NCBI RefSeq assembly: GCF_023612095.1
Contig: NZ_CP086235.1
Location: forward strand, 1,995,501-2,059,500
Length of the DNA stretch: 64,000 nt
Reading direction: 5' to 3'
From: Cytobacillus firmus
GTDB taxonomy: Bacteria; Bacillota; Bacilli; Bacillales; Cytobacillaceae
The notes beneath the pieces were generated by a model. The model worked only from the letters and a program-made list of their open reading frames with translations. It searched no databases and was not told the DNA's origin. The stretch's first letter is position 1, and each line of letters opens with the position of its first letter. The translations under genes and the position numbers were made by a program. This document shows positions 35,488 to 42,536 of the stretch, piece by piece.

Positions 35488-36204
35488 ATGTTTTCGGTAA
35501 CGGGAATGCAGGGGTTTGAAATCTTTTCGCTTATGCATCTGGTTACGTTGTTTCTTTTCTTTTTTACAGCCTGGTGGCTGGTGTATTACAGACAGGCGCT
35601 CAGGGCTTATCAGAAAATCATTAAATGGACGCTGTTTTTTACGCTGCTTGCCTGTGAAGTGACATATCATGTATGGCTGGTCCTGACAAATCAGTGGGAT
35701 GTGTCAAATCTGCCTCTCCAGCTATGTTCCTTGAGCACGTTCATTGCACTTTTCCTATTTTTAAGGCCTAATAAAAAGGCTTTTTGGCTGCTGTATTTTA
35801 TTGGTGCGATTCCTCCCATTTTAAGCATGGTGACACCTGATATGGTTTACCTATTTCCTCATTTCCGCTACATCAAATATTTTCTTCATCATTCAGCCAT
35901 TCCATTAGCCGTACTATATTTTATTTTGTTTGAAGGATACAGGGTGCCGAAAAAAGCGGTTCTGACCGGCTTTTTAACACTTAACGTGATTGCGGTGCCA
36001 GTCTTCTTTTTAAATCTGCTGCTGGGAACTAATTTCTTCTATTTGGCGAGCCCGACAGAAACCAAAACCCTGCTGTCATTTTTCGGGAATGGTGTCTGGT
36101 ATTATGTAACGCTTGAAGCAGCTGCGTTAGTTGTCTTTTTCATCACTTATTTACCGATGCATTATGTGCATAGAGCCGAACAAAAAAGAGTCCGGGGCAA
36201 TTAA
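35488..36204 (+). CDS. TIGR02206/YwaF-like integral membrane protein
   Basis: 238 residues with about seven helices. LFFTLLACEVTYHVWLVLTNQWDVSNLPLQLCSLSTFIALF is the strongly conserved centre of the YwaF (TIGR02206) family, and FPHFRYIKYFLHHSAIPLAVLY follows. The conserved His and acidic residues inside the helices suggest a transport or enzymatic role, but none is established. GAGGGGTGATG precedes the ATG at 35488. Monocistronic, with its own terminator. Confidence 0.82.
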   Translation: MFSVTGMQGFEIFSLMHLVTLFLFFFTAWWLVYYRQALRAYQKIIKWTLFFTLLACEVTYHVWLVLTNQWDVSNLPLQLCSLSTFIALFLFLRPNKKAFWLLYFIGAIPPILSMVTPDMVYLFPHFRYIKYFLHHSAIPLAVLYFILFEGYRVPKKAVLTGFLTLNVIAVPVFFLNLLLGTNFFYLASPTETKTLLSFFGNGVWYYVTLEAAALVVFFITYLPMHYVHRAEQKRVRGN

Positions 36205-36246
36205 AAGCCGTAATCCTGTTTAACGGGCAGGATTACGGCTTTTTTA
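36203..36246 (+). terminator. Strong terminator
   Basis: A 15-bp stem, AAAGCCGTAATCCTG with CAGGATTACGGCTTT, and a T run. It overlaps the stop of the YwaF-like gene. Confidence 0.9.
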
Positions 36247-36249
36247 TCG

Positions 36250-36400
36250 CAGTCTAACGGGCGCCAGTAAGACCCCCACTTCAAGATTCAGAAGAATCAA
36301 AGGAAGATAAGCGGGGTCAAACTGCCCGTAAAGGCCCGATTTGTTCAACTAACAATCAGTAGGAAGAAAAGCACTCCCCACTGATTGAAGTTTCACTTTA
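36250..36400 (-). other. Structured intergenic element, possibly a dispersed Bacillus repeat
   Basis: Read on the minus strand, the region contains CAATCAGT...ACTGATTG (8-bp arms around 19 bases), a GC-rich part with CGGGCCTTTACGGGCAG and ACCCCGC, then GATTC-TTCT-GAATC, and then TGAAGTGGGGGTC. Several consecutive hairpins without an open frame suggest a non-coding RNA or a bcr-like dispersed repeat. A related piece (TTTGAAGTGGGGGTACT) lies at 7144-7160 before another gene. It is just downstream of the small minus-strand ORF at 36405. Confidence 0.45.
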
Positions 36401-36404
36401 TCGT

Positions 36405-36557
36405 TTATTCTGTTCCTTTTCTTTTTTCGTACTGCCGCTGCGGGGTCATTTTGGAAATGGCATCATCCACAACTTCCTGGGCTTTCTTTGCTTCCCGGTC
36501 CTGTTTTTGGGCTTCCTCCTGAATACGGTTTACGTCCTTCGGGGTATTTTCGGTCAT
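36405..36557 (-). CDS. Small charged helical protein, 50 residues
   Basis: GGGAGGG on the minus strand, seven bases before an ATG at 36555-36557, opens 50 codons. The product is hydrophilic and helical: MTENTPKDVNRIQEEAQKQD, a Lys/Glu-rich middle, and MTPQRQYEKRKGTE at the end. No hydrophobic segment or cysteine. It is too short for general gene finders but has a strong ribosome site. I do not recognise a family. Confidence 0.6.
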   Translation of the reverse strand: MTENTPKDVNRIQEEAQKQDREAKKAQEVVDDAISKMTPQRQYEKRKGTE

Positions 36558-36677
36558 AAATAAACCCTCCCTATTTGTTATATGTAATTAATGTTTCCGA
36601 ATTTCAGTGAATTAAACAAATTGGAGTCATGAAACCTTTTGAATACTGAATCGTATTATAGTAAAGGGGATGAGAAG

Positions 36678-36917
36678 ATGGCAGATTTTATTGTGATTTT
36701 TTTCTTATTTATTCCTGTGTACGGAGTATTGCTATGGAGTTATTTTGATCCGGAAGAAAGCCTGCTTTGGGGAAGGCGGGGGATGTATAAGGAGGAGCCC
36801 GAGATTACGGAAGGAGCGAAAAAATACACGAAAATTTTATCGCTCGTCCTAATGATCCTGATAACATTGATATTTGCTATTGTATTCTTTAATCTAATAG
36901 CAGAAAAGTTCAGTTAA
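36678..36917 (+). CDS. Small two-helix membrane protein
   Basis: 79 residues. Helix one spans 4-22 (IVIFFLFIPVYGVLLWSYF), a polar loop runs from DPEESLLWGRRGMYKEEPE to KKYTK, and helix two (LSLVLMILITLIFAIVFF) is at the C-terminus. AAAGGGGATG precedes the ATG at 36678. It ends 19 bp before cutC and may share its transcript. Function unknown. Confidence 0.65.
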   Translation: MADFIVIFFLFIPVYGVLLWSYFDPEESLLWGRRGMYKEEPEITEGAKKYTKILSLVLMILITLIFAIVFFNLIAEKFS

Positions 36918-36936
36918 GTATTTGTAAGAAGGAGTA

Positions 36937-37641
36937 ATGCGGAAAATGATAATTGAAGTGATCGCAGACACACTCAGTGATGCGCGAATTGCCGAACAGG
37001 CCGGGGCAAGCAGAATTGAACTGGTAACCGGGCTGGCTGAAGGCGGTCTAACGCCAAGCTATGGAGTTATTGAAAGTGTATGCAGAGAATTGACAATTCC
37101 GGTGAATGTGATGATCCGCCCGCACAGCCGCGGGTTTTGCTATTCGGAAGAGGACATAGAAATCATGATTGGGGATATTAAGGTCTGCAAGAAGCTTGGT
37201 GCAGCAGGTGCAGTATTTGGCGTTCTCACACCTGACCACAAAGTACATAACGAACATTTGAAACGGCTAATTCATGCTGCAGACGGACTGGATATTACCT
37301 TCCACCGGGCATTTGATGTGACTGATGACCAATTTGCGGCTCTGGAAGTGATCAAGGAGTATCCGCAGATTTCAAGAATCCTTACATCCGGCGGCAAGAG
37401 TAGTGCTGCAGATGCAGCAGAAAGGTTGAAGCGTCTCCATGAGCTTACGGCAGATAGCCATTTAAAAATTATGGCTGGGGCCGGTCTGTCAGTTGATAAT
37501 ATAAAAGCATTTTTGGTTGAGGTGCCTGTCACTGAAGTTCATTTTGGTTCAGGTGTACGTTTCCAATCCAGCTATGAGAATGTCATTGATCCTGAGAAGG
37601 TGCAGGCGTTAAAGAAGATTATCGGCAGCAGAGGTTTATAG
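36937..37641 (+). CDS. cutC: CutC family protein
   Basis: About 234 residues. TIM-barrel CutC pattern: IIEVIADTLSDARIAEQAGASRIELVTGLAEGGLTPS, MIRPHSRGFCYSEEDIEIM, GAVFGVLTPD, ITFHRAFDVT, ILTSGGKSSA, IMAGAGLSVDNI and VHFGSG. CutC was first described as a copper-homeostasis factor; its enzymatic role is still uncertain. AAGGAG is two bases before ATG 36937 and 11 before ATG 36946, so the second may be the real start. Confidence 0.88.
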   Translation: MRKMIIEVIADTLSDARIAEQAGASRIELVTGLAEGGLTPSYGVIESVCRELTIPVNVMIRPHSRGFCYSEEDIEIMIGDIKVCKKLGAAGAVFGVLTPDHKVHNEHLKRLIHAADGLDITFHRAFDVTDDQFAALEVIKEYPQISRILTSGGKSSAADAAERLKRLHELTADSHLKIMAGAGLSVDNIKAFLVEVPVTEVHFGSGVRFQSSYENVIDPEKVQALKKIIGSRGL

Positions 37642-37728
37642 AAAAGAGCATCAAATATTTGGATTCTGTTTCCGAAATTCTTCATTGATAACTACTTATG
37701 TTATTAATTCCAATTTTCAGAATGAAGA

Positions 37729-37758
37729 TTGACTGGACTGGCAGTTCCATGCTACATT
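37729..37758 (+). promoter_or_regulatory. Promoter of the MutS2-like gene
   Basis: TTGACT and TACATT are separated by 18 bp. A start of transcription near 37765 would give a leader of about 315 nt before the MutS2-like ATG. Confidence 0.55.
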
Positions 37759-37789
37759 AATTTCATATTATTAAAAGGTGTGGTGAAGT

Positions 37790-37813
37790 ATGTCGATTGC
37801 AGGTGTCAACTAA
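37790..37813 (+). CDS. Putative leader peptide, 7 residues
   Basis: AAAAGGTGTGG and an ATG open MSIAGVN and a stop, about 25 bases after the predicted transcription start. The stop codon lies in a hairpin, CAACTAA-TTGT-TTAGTTG. Short leader peptides placed like this often control downstream resistance genes through ribosome stalling; no experiment is implied. Confidence 0.45.
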   Translation: MSIAGVN

Positions 37814-37997
37814 TTGTTTAGTTGAATAAGGTACTAATTTTCTGGTTTTCGCCAGTTTATTAAGAATGCCTTTTTTCAAACATGTTTTGTTTGAATACCT
37901 GCCATCAGACTGCTTCCATTTCTATATATTCGTATAGCTTTAGACACTATGCCTGTTTTAGGGTTAAGTTTGTTTATGCCTGTTCGAAAAGTAGAAC

Positions 37998-38063
37998 GCC
38001 CGCGGAAGCTTTCTGCCCAATTTACATTGGGGCGGGGAAGGCTTTTGCGGGCTATTTTATTTG
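37998..38063 (+). terminator. Terminator-like attenuator before the MutS2-like gene
   Basis: GCCCGC at 37998 pairs with GCGGGC at 38047, with an inner stem of CCCAAT and ATTGGG and further GC pairs, followed by TATTTTATTT. It is 17-82 bp upstream of the start codon and would stop transcription before the gene unless the leader folds differently. Confidence 0.6.
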
Positions 38064-38079
38064 GAATGAGGCAGAGAGA

Positions 38080-39984
38080 ATGAATGGAATGACCTTTGAA
38101 AAATTACAATACCACGAATTGAAAAATAAAGTGAAACAGCATTGCGTCAGCAGTTTAGGGAAAGCGCTGATCGATAAGCTGGAGCCGAGCTCAAATATAA
38201 AAGCCGTCCGCAATCGCTTAAACGAAACAAGCGAGGCGAGAAGGCTGCTGGACGCCGAAAAGCATTTGCCATTAACCGGCATTTCCAATATAACAGGCAT
38301 TATTGAAAAAGTGGAAAAAGGAATCATTTTAACTCCATCAGAGTTAAACGCTGTATCCGATTTTCTTAGGGGCTGCCGGAAAATCAAAAAATTTATGGCA
38401 GATAAAGAATTTTTTGCGCCAGTTCTCTACACGTATGCGTTATCTATGACGGAATTCAGGAATATTGAAGAAGAAATCTTATATGCAATCAAAGGAAACA
38501 TGGTTGATTCGGGTGCCAGCAAAGAGCTGAAACGGATTAGAAATCATATTGCCAAAAGCGAAGAGAAAATTGAAGAACGATTGAATAAATTCTTGCGCAG
38601 CAGTGCTAATAAGGAATATATTCAAGAATTTTATATCAGCAAAAAGGATGACCGTTTTACGATTCCGATTAAAGCATCCTTTAAAAATCAGGTTGCCGGA
38701 ACAGTGGTTGAATCCTCTTCAAAAGGCTCGACTGTTTTTATGGAGCCTGATGCCGTTTCAAAGCTTAATGTGGAATTGTCCATGCTGAAATCGGAGGAGT
38801 CGGTAGAGGAATATCAAATACTCGCCACACTTTCAGGAGCCATTCTTGAATCCATTCATGAGATCCGCATCAATATTGAATGCATCAGCCAGTACGACAT
38901 GATTTTTGCAAAAGCGAAGTACAGCAAAAGTACGGACGGTATTGAACCAGCGATAAATAATCATGGGTATATCAAATTGGTAAACAGCAAGCATCCTTTA
39001 TTGGAAGGGAACGTTGTCCCGCTGGATTTTGAAATCGGGAAGGACTATAGAAGCTTAGTCATAACTGGCCCCAATGCGGGCGGAAAAACCGTGGTCTTAA
39101 AGACAATCGGACTCCTCACTCTGGCTGTCATGTCCGGGTTTCATATTAAGGCGAAGCCGGGAAGTGATATCGCCATTTTTGACAATGTATTTGTTGATAT
39201 TGGCGATAATCAGAGCATCGAGAATGCCCTAAGTACGTTTTCTTCCCATATGATGAACATTTCCGAAATCATGAGTGCTTCCACTAATAATACTCTGCTT
39301 TTATTCGATGAGATTGGCAGCGGAACAGAGCCGAATGAAGGGGCTGCATTGGCAATTGCGATTCTCGAAGAGTTTTATCATATGGGATGCATCACGATTG
39401 CCACTACTCATTATGGTGAGATTAAACGTTATTCTGAAATGCATGATGATTTTATGAACGCTGCCATGCTATTCGATAGTGCGGAATTGAGGCCGATGTA
39501 TAAGCTTTTAATAGGTGAATCTGGAGAGAGCAATGCACTTTGGATTTCCAGGAAAATGAATATCCGCGAACATGTTCTGAAGCGCGCGCAATTGTATATT
39601 GAAAATAAGGAATATAATCTGGAAGCAGTAAGAGAGAACAAAATAAAGAAGCCAGTGATTGAAGTGGAACAGACCGAAGATGTGTATCAATATGAAATTG
39701 GTGACCGGGTAAAAGTGATTAGCCAGGATGATTACGCCATTGTGTATGAGCCAATAGATAAATTCAATAACATCAAGCTGTTTTATAAAAATGAAATAGT
39801 GGAAGTAAACAGCAAGCGGATTGAATTGGACATAAAGGCAAGCGAACTATATCCAGAAGGGTATGACAGGAATACCTTATTTACCAATTACCACGAACGG
39901 AAGCTGCAGCATGACCTGGAGAGAGGATCGAAAAAGGCGCTGCGAAAGGTTGAAAAGGAGATTCGGAATAGGAAGCAGGAATGA
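38080..39984 (+). CDS. MutS2-like ATPase without Smr domain
   Basis: 634 residues. MutS core and clamp helices fill 1-310. The ABC-type ATPase has Walker A GPNAGGKTVVLK near 330, Walker B LLLFDEIGSGTEPNEGAALA near 405 and IATTHYGEIK. A beta-rich piece follows (YEIGDRVKVISQDDYAIVYEP), then a charged tail. Full MutS2 is about 780 residues and ends in an Smr nuclease domain that is absent here. B. subtilis MutS2 is reported to split collided ribosomes, so an accessory paralogue behind a leader-peptide attenuator may act in ribosome rescue or antibiotic tolerance (inference). The open frame runs to 37882, but no ribosome site supports that start. Confidence 0.85.
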   Translation: MNGMTFEKLQYHELKNKVKQHCVSSLGKALIDKLEPSSNIKAVRNRLNETSEARRLLDAEKHLPLTGISNITGIIEKVEKGIILTPSELNAVSDFLRGCRKIKKFMADKEFFAPVLYTYALSMTEFRNIEEEILYAIKGNMVDSGASKELKRIRNHIAKSEEKIEERLNKFLRSSANKEYIQEFYISKKDDRFTIPIKASFKNQVAGTVVESSSKGSTVFMEPDAVSKLNVELSMLKSEESVEEYQILATLSGAILESIHEIRINIECISQYDMIFAKAKYSKSTDGIEPAINNHGYIKLVNSKHPLLEGNVVPLDFEIGKDYRSLVITGPNAGGKTVVLKTIGLLTLAVMSGFHIKAKPGSDIAIFDNVFVDIGDNQSIENALSTFSSHMMNISEIMSASTNNTLLLFDEIGSGTEPNEGAALAIAILEEFYHMGCITIATTHYGEIKRYSEMHDDFMNAAMLFDSAELRPMYKLLIGESGESNALWISRKMNIREHVLKRAQLYIENKEYNLEAVRENKIKKPVIEVEQTEDVYQYEIGDRVKVISQDDYAIVYEPIDKFNNIKLFYKNEIVEVNSKRIELDIKASELYPEGYDRNTLFTNYHERKLQHDLERGSKKALRKVEKEIRNRKQE

Positions 39985-39986
39985 AA

Positions 39987-40022
39987 CGAGGCGATTCTCC
40001 GGGTGGAGGATCGCCTTTTTTA
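39987..40022 (+). terminator. Terminator after the MutS2-like gene
   Basis: AGGCGAT-CTCC and GGAG-ATCGCCT with a T run. Confidence 0.8.
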
Positions 40023-40034
40023 CTGTGTATTTTT

Positions 40035-40365
40035 GTCTGAAGCTGAGAGGGTTCTGACACAGAACCGGGGTTTTCAGCAATTTGAGTCGGAAGTTGGCCC
40101 AGGTTCTGACACAGAACTGGGGTTTTCAACATTTTGAGTCAGAAGTTGGCCCGGGTTCTGACACAAAACCGGGGTTTTCAGCTATTTGAGTCGGAAGTTG
40201 GCCCAGGTTCTGACACAGAACCGGGGTTTTCAACATTTTGAGTCAGAAGTTGGCCCGGGTTCTGACGCAAAACGGCAATTTTCTGTAATTTGAGTCAGAA
40301 GTTAGCTCGGGTTCTGACACAAAACCATGATTTCTTGCTTTCTTTGTCCGAAGTGTCCCGCGGAA
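40035..40365 (+). repeat. Array D: 52-bp tandem repeats
   Basis: TTCTGAC recurs at 40052, 40104, 40156, 40208, 40260 and 40312, always 52 bp apart. Units read GAGTCGGAA, 11 bases (GTTGGCCCAGG), TTCTGACACAGAACCGGGG. Two unit types alternate (GTCGGAA/AGCAATTT and GTCAGAA/AACATTTT), so the array may have grown in 104-bp steps. It lies between the convergent genes ending at 39984 and 40408. Confidence 0.96.
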
Positions 40366-40407
40366 TCTTTGTCCGGATAACTGCCATGATGGAGTTTTAA
40401 GCAAAAT

Positions 40408-41847
40408 CTATGAAATCAAAAACCCTGCCGCAATAAATAATGCAGCAGCAATTACAGCCCCGATGGCTGAAACCTTCAATTTATATCGCGCATAGTCCAC
40501 GAGATCCATATCCAGGATCGAAGCAGTGGTAATGGTGGTATCGCCAAGTGGTGAGGTAAGCGCTCCGAATGCCCCGCTTGCGAACACGGCTCCAACGGTA
40601 AGTGGAATGGAGGCGCCGGTTGAAACCGCGAGGGTAATTCCGAGCGGCATGAACAATCCCCATGTTCCCCATGAGCTCCCAATAAAGTAGCCGACCACTG
40701 AACCGAGCACAAAGATGGCAGCTGGTGTCAGATAAGCTGGTAGAAAGCTTCCGAGTGAGCTCCCGATAAAATCTGAAAAACCAAGATCCTCCGCCGCCAG
40801 TGTCAGCGCCCAAATCAGAATGAGCAGGCTGATCGCCTCCATCATCTGATTGCCTCCATCGTAAAAATGATAAAGAATTTCGTTCATTTTCTCCCGCCTG
40901 ATTATGTAGAAAATAAAGGTTAAGACAAGGGTGATAAAAACAGCCAGCAGCATCACAAATGTAGCGTCGGCCATGGAGAATGCCTCGAAAACCGTACTTG
41001 CACCCTGCGACATTCCATCCTGCCATAACAGGAACAGAGAAAAGGCAAGCAATAAAACGACAGGGAAAATCAAATGCCATGGCTGGGCTTTTACAAGCGA
41101 TAGTTCCTTCTTAATTCCCATCCGGTGGAATTCATGCTCTTTTTCCTCCAGATCGGTATGGGCTTCAGCTTTTTGCTCTCCTGTCTTTTTCCGGCGCCAG
41201 AACGTCTGCACAATCCCAATCAGCAGCATAATGATCGCGTAAAAGTTAAACAGGATGCTCAATAAAAAAATCTCATATGCGGACATATTCAGATCCAGCC
41301 CGCTGATGCCGCCTTCAACAAGGGAGACCATGAAGCCCACAAAAGCTGTCGCAACCGGAAGCAGCACAATTACGGATTCAGTTGATATATCGAGAGTCAT
41401 GCCGACTTTCTGTTTGGAGAGATTCATTTTTTTAATCAACGATTTGATAATGGGTCCGATCATCATAATCCGAAACATCGGCATCATGAAGGTGAACGGG
41501 AGAGTGATCCAAATGAACACAAGAAGACCGCGTTCTGAACGGATCCGTCTGCCGGCCCATTCGGAAAACCCCTTAATGCCGCCCGCAATATTCATCATCC
41601 CGACGAGCCCGCCGAAAAGATATAGAAATCCGACTATCTTGATATTCGTTTCATCGGAAAGCGTAGTCACAATATAAGTGACCGACTTCTCCGTCCCCGC
41701 CAGCAGGTCCGCGGACACCAGTATGGAGCCAACAAGGATACCCACCACCAATCCCGGCAGGATATTCTTCAGCCAGATGGACATGCCGATTACGATTATA
41801 AATGGTATGAGCGATAGCCAGGTGATGTTCAAGTTTGTGCCCTCCAA
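40408..41847 (-). CDS. NhaC-type Na+/H+ antiporter family protein
   Basis: 479 residues with about 11 helices. Recognisable NhaC-superfamily elements are LPFTFMMPMFRIMMIGPIIKSL, the re-entrant-type GSSWGTWGLFMPLGITLAV near 400 and FGALTSPLGDTTITTASI. A cytosolic charged loop (KKTGEQKAEAHTDLEEKEHE) separates the halves. It probably exchanges sodium or an organic anion for protons; the ion is not proven. It is monocistronic and meets the MutS2-like gene across array D. Confidence 0.82.
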   Translation of the reverse strand: MEGTNLNITWLSLIPFIIVIGMSIWLKNILPGLVVGILVGSILVSADLLAGTEKSVTYIVTTLSDETNIKIVGFLYLFGGLVGMMNIAGGIKGFSEWAGRRIRSERGLLVFIWITLPFTFMMPMFRIMMIGPIIKSLIKKMNLSKQKVGMTLDISTESVIVLLPVATAFVGFMVSLVEGGISGLDLNMSAYEIFLLSILFNFYAIIMLLIGIVQTFWRRKKTGEQKAEAHTDLEEKEHEFHRMGIKKELSLVKAQPWHLIFPVVLLLAFSLFLLWQDGMSQGASTVFEAFSMADATFVMLLAVFITLVLTFIFYIIRREKMNEILYHFYDGGNQMMEAISLLILIWALTLAAEDLGFSDFIGSSLGSFLPAYLTPAAIFVLGSVVGYFIGSSWGTWGLFMPLGITLAVSTGASIPLTVGAVFASGAFGALTSPLGDTTITTASILDMDLVDYARYKLKVSAIGAVIAAALFIAAGFLIS

Positions 41848-42121
41848 TAAAAATGCCGTTACTTATTTAGTATGGCCAGGGAAGGGAGGTAAATTCCCTG
41901 ACATCATACAATAATACTTCATTTCCTTTGGATTGCCTGCTATTAGAAGGTGCAACCTTTTTCGCTTTAACTCATTAATATGGGTGTTTGATTCAGTAAC
42001 AATCCCCCATCCTGACACATATTTTGATGGAGAGAGTAAACGAAGGACTCACAATGCTGTTCTTCATTATGCCCCTTGATGCTGCTTGCACATCTTATTA
42101 ATAAATTACGGAGGTATGAAC

Positions 42122-42391
42122 ATGAATGATTTCCAAAACGAATTGCAAATGTTGAATGTTGGTGATTTCCATGCGAACGAGGCGGTTCCTTGGGATCAAC
42201 ACCAGGTCTATAGTGATCAGTCGAGGTTATGCGCTGGTTTTGGTATTGGCCTGGGCTTTAGCTGCTTTTTCTTTAACTGCTTCAATTGCTTTAACTGCTT
42301 TAACTGTTTCAATTGTTTCCGTTGCTCTAACTGTTTTAGATGCGGAGGCCGCTGTGGCGGGCGCTGTGGAGGACGTTGCGGCGGACGCTAG
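42122..42391 (+). CDS. Azole-peptide bacteriocin precursor (heterocycloanthracin/sonorensin family)
   Basis: 89 residues. The leader NDFQNELQMLNVGDFHANEAVPWDQHQVY is typical of this precursor family. The core after residue 35 has 13 cysteines spaced mostly three apart: FNC repeated, then FRC-SNC-FRC, then GGRC three times. Cyclodehydration and oxidation of the cysteines would give thiazoles. GGAGGT is six bases before the ATG at 42122; the ATG at 42116 abuts it. It sits directly upstream of its modification genes, whereas in the B. cereus group the precursor is often elsewhere. Confidence 0.9.
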   Translation: MNDFQNELQMLNVGDFHANEAVPWDQHQVYSDQSRLCAGFGIGLGFSCFFFNCFNCFNCFNCFNCFRCSNCFRCGGRCGGRCGGRCGGR

Positions 42392-42412
42392 CCTATTCGA
42401 TGTGTTCAGTTT

Positions 42413-42438
42413 AGCCCCTGAGTATGCAGGGGCTTTTC
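42413..42438 (+). terminator. Hairpin between precursor and modification genes
   Basis: AGCCCCTG and CAGGGGCT around AGTATG, followed by a short TTTC. The weak U-tract suggests partial termination, giving more precursor mRNA than enzyme mRNA. Confidence 0.65.
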
Positions 42439-42536
42439 ATCTGAAGGTCTGACATATGAGACAAATCCCAATACATAGAATGAGAGAGAAAGTATGTTTC
42501 TTAATTAGGCATAGTTTACGGGTAAGGAGGCGCGAA

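Noticed and set aside
37882..38079. Upstream extension of the MutS2-like frame
   Set aside because: No ribosome site, atypical composition, and it overlaps the attenuator hairpin; the ATG at 38080 matches the family start.
40481..41080. Minus-strand alternative frame inside the NhaC-like gene
   Set aside because: Same strand but a different frame, with no membrane pattern or start signal.
42456..42536. Upstream extension of the leader-binding protein gene
   Set aside because: TAAGGAGG lies six bases before ATG 42537, and the earlier ATG lacks a site.
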